Positions 63,780-64,000 of a stretch of DNA of 64,000 bases are shown here, piece after piece. The notes beneath the pieces are model-generated. The model worked only from the letters and a program-made list of their open reading frames with translations. It was not told the origin of the DNA and did no database searches. Both the position numbers and the translations under genes were made by a program. Each line of letters begins with the position of its first letter. Position 1 is the first letter of the stretch. The stretch is from Burhinus oedicnemus (lineage: Eukaryota > Chordata > Aves > Charadriiformes > Burhinidae). Location of the stretch: positions 832,921 to 896,920 of the forward strand of contig VFFE01006813.1 in the NCBI GenBank assembly GCA_008921705.1, given 5' to 3'.

Positions 63780-64000
63780 GTAAGTCCCTGGCAATGGTAA
63801 CATCCTTAGCTGCCAGCAGCCACCTTCATAAATAATTATAGTGCCTATGGCTGCACCCCCCAACTGGCCACCGGGAAGATCTTTTATTAGGTATGTCTGT
63901 GTCCAGAGTTCCAGAAAGGTGAATACCAGATTTCACCAAAGTACCTCAGAGTGAAGTTACACAACGTGGAGAAGGCAGTACAACGGCTCATTTCTGCTGA

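Overview
The window looks like about 64 kb of AT-rich, gene-poor nuclear DNA from a bird, probably from Neoaves. The evidence is the repeat content: three CR1 LINE 3' ends, one of them running into a (TATTC)n tail; a solo endogenous-retrovirus LTR whose ends (TGTCCTGGTTT / AAACCACGACA) belong to a type I associate with neoavian genomes; one worn MIR-like SINE; and otherwise almost no young repeats. There is no bacterial-style gene organisation, and nearly all open frames are short chance frames in intronic or intergenic DNA.

Layout. Positions 1-7.7 kb are unique AT-rich sequence. At 7.77-8.08 kb there is a CR1 tail with a pentanucleotide microsatellite. At 8.69-8.90 kb lies a short charged open frame of unknown meaning, followed 66 bp later by a complete 729-bp solo LTR (8964-9692) with a perfect 5-bp target duplication. 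From 9.7 to 31.7 kb is long unique sequence with a purine-rich tract (22.08-22.39 kb), a MIR relic (26.7 kb), a CTCF-like motif (28.1 kb) and stretches that resemble conserved non-coding elements. From 31.76 to 38.39 kb there are three CR1 fragments on the + strand, two of which keep recognisable reverse-transcriptase coding sequence but are broken.

The most important content is on the minus strand between about 45.7 and 61.5 kb. Three segments (61405-61506, 59590-59802 and 45738-45882) have splice-site flanks, protein-like codon use and matching phases: 2 out of each exon and 2 into the next. They give one continuous reading frame ending in a stop at 45738-45740. I read this as the 3' end of a real, large-intron protein-coding gene. 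I cannot name the protein. The upstream exon carries an in-frame TGA near its acceptor, which could be a nonsense change, a one-base homopolymer loss, an assembly error or an alternative 5' end. A 40-base candidate micro-exon lies at 63156-63195, and a candidate polyadenylation signal lies at 44774-44779.

I found no tRNA, rRNA, CRISPR array or operon. The best leads are the unidentified three-exon gene and its TGA. The conserved-element and regulatory calls are pattern judgements that need alignment to other genomes.
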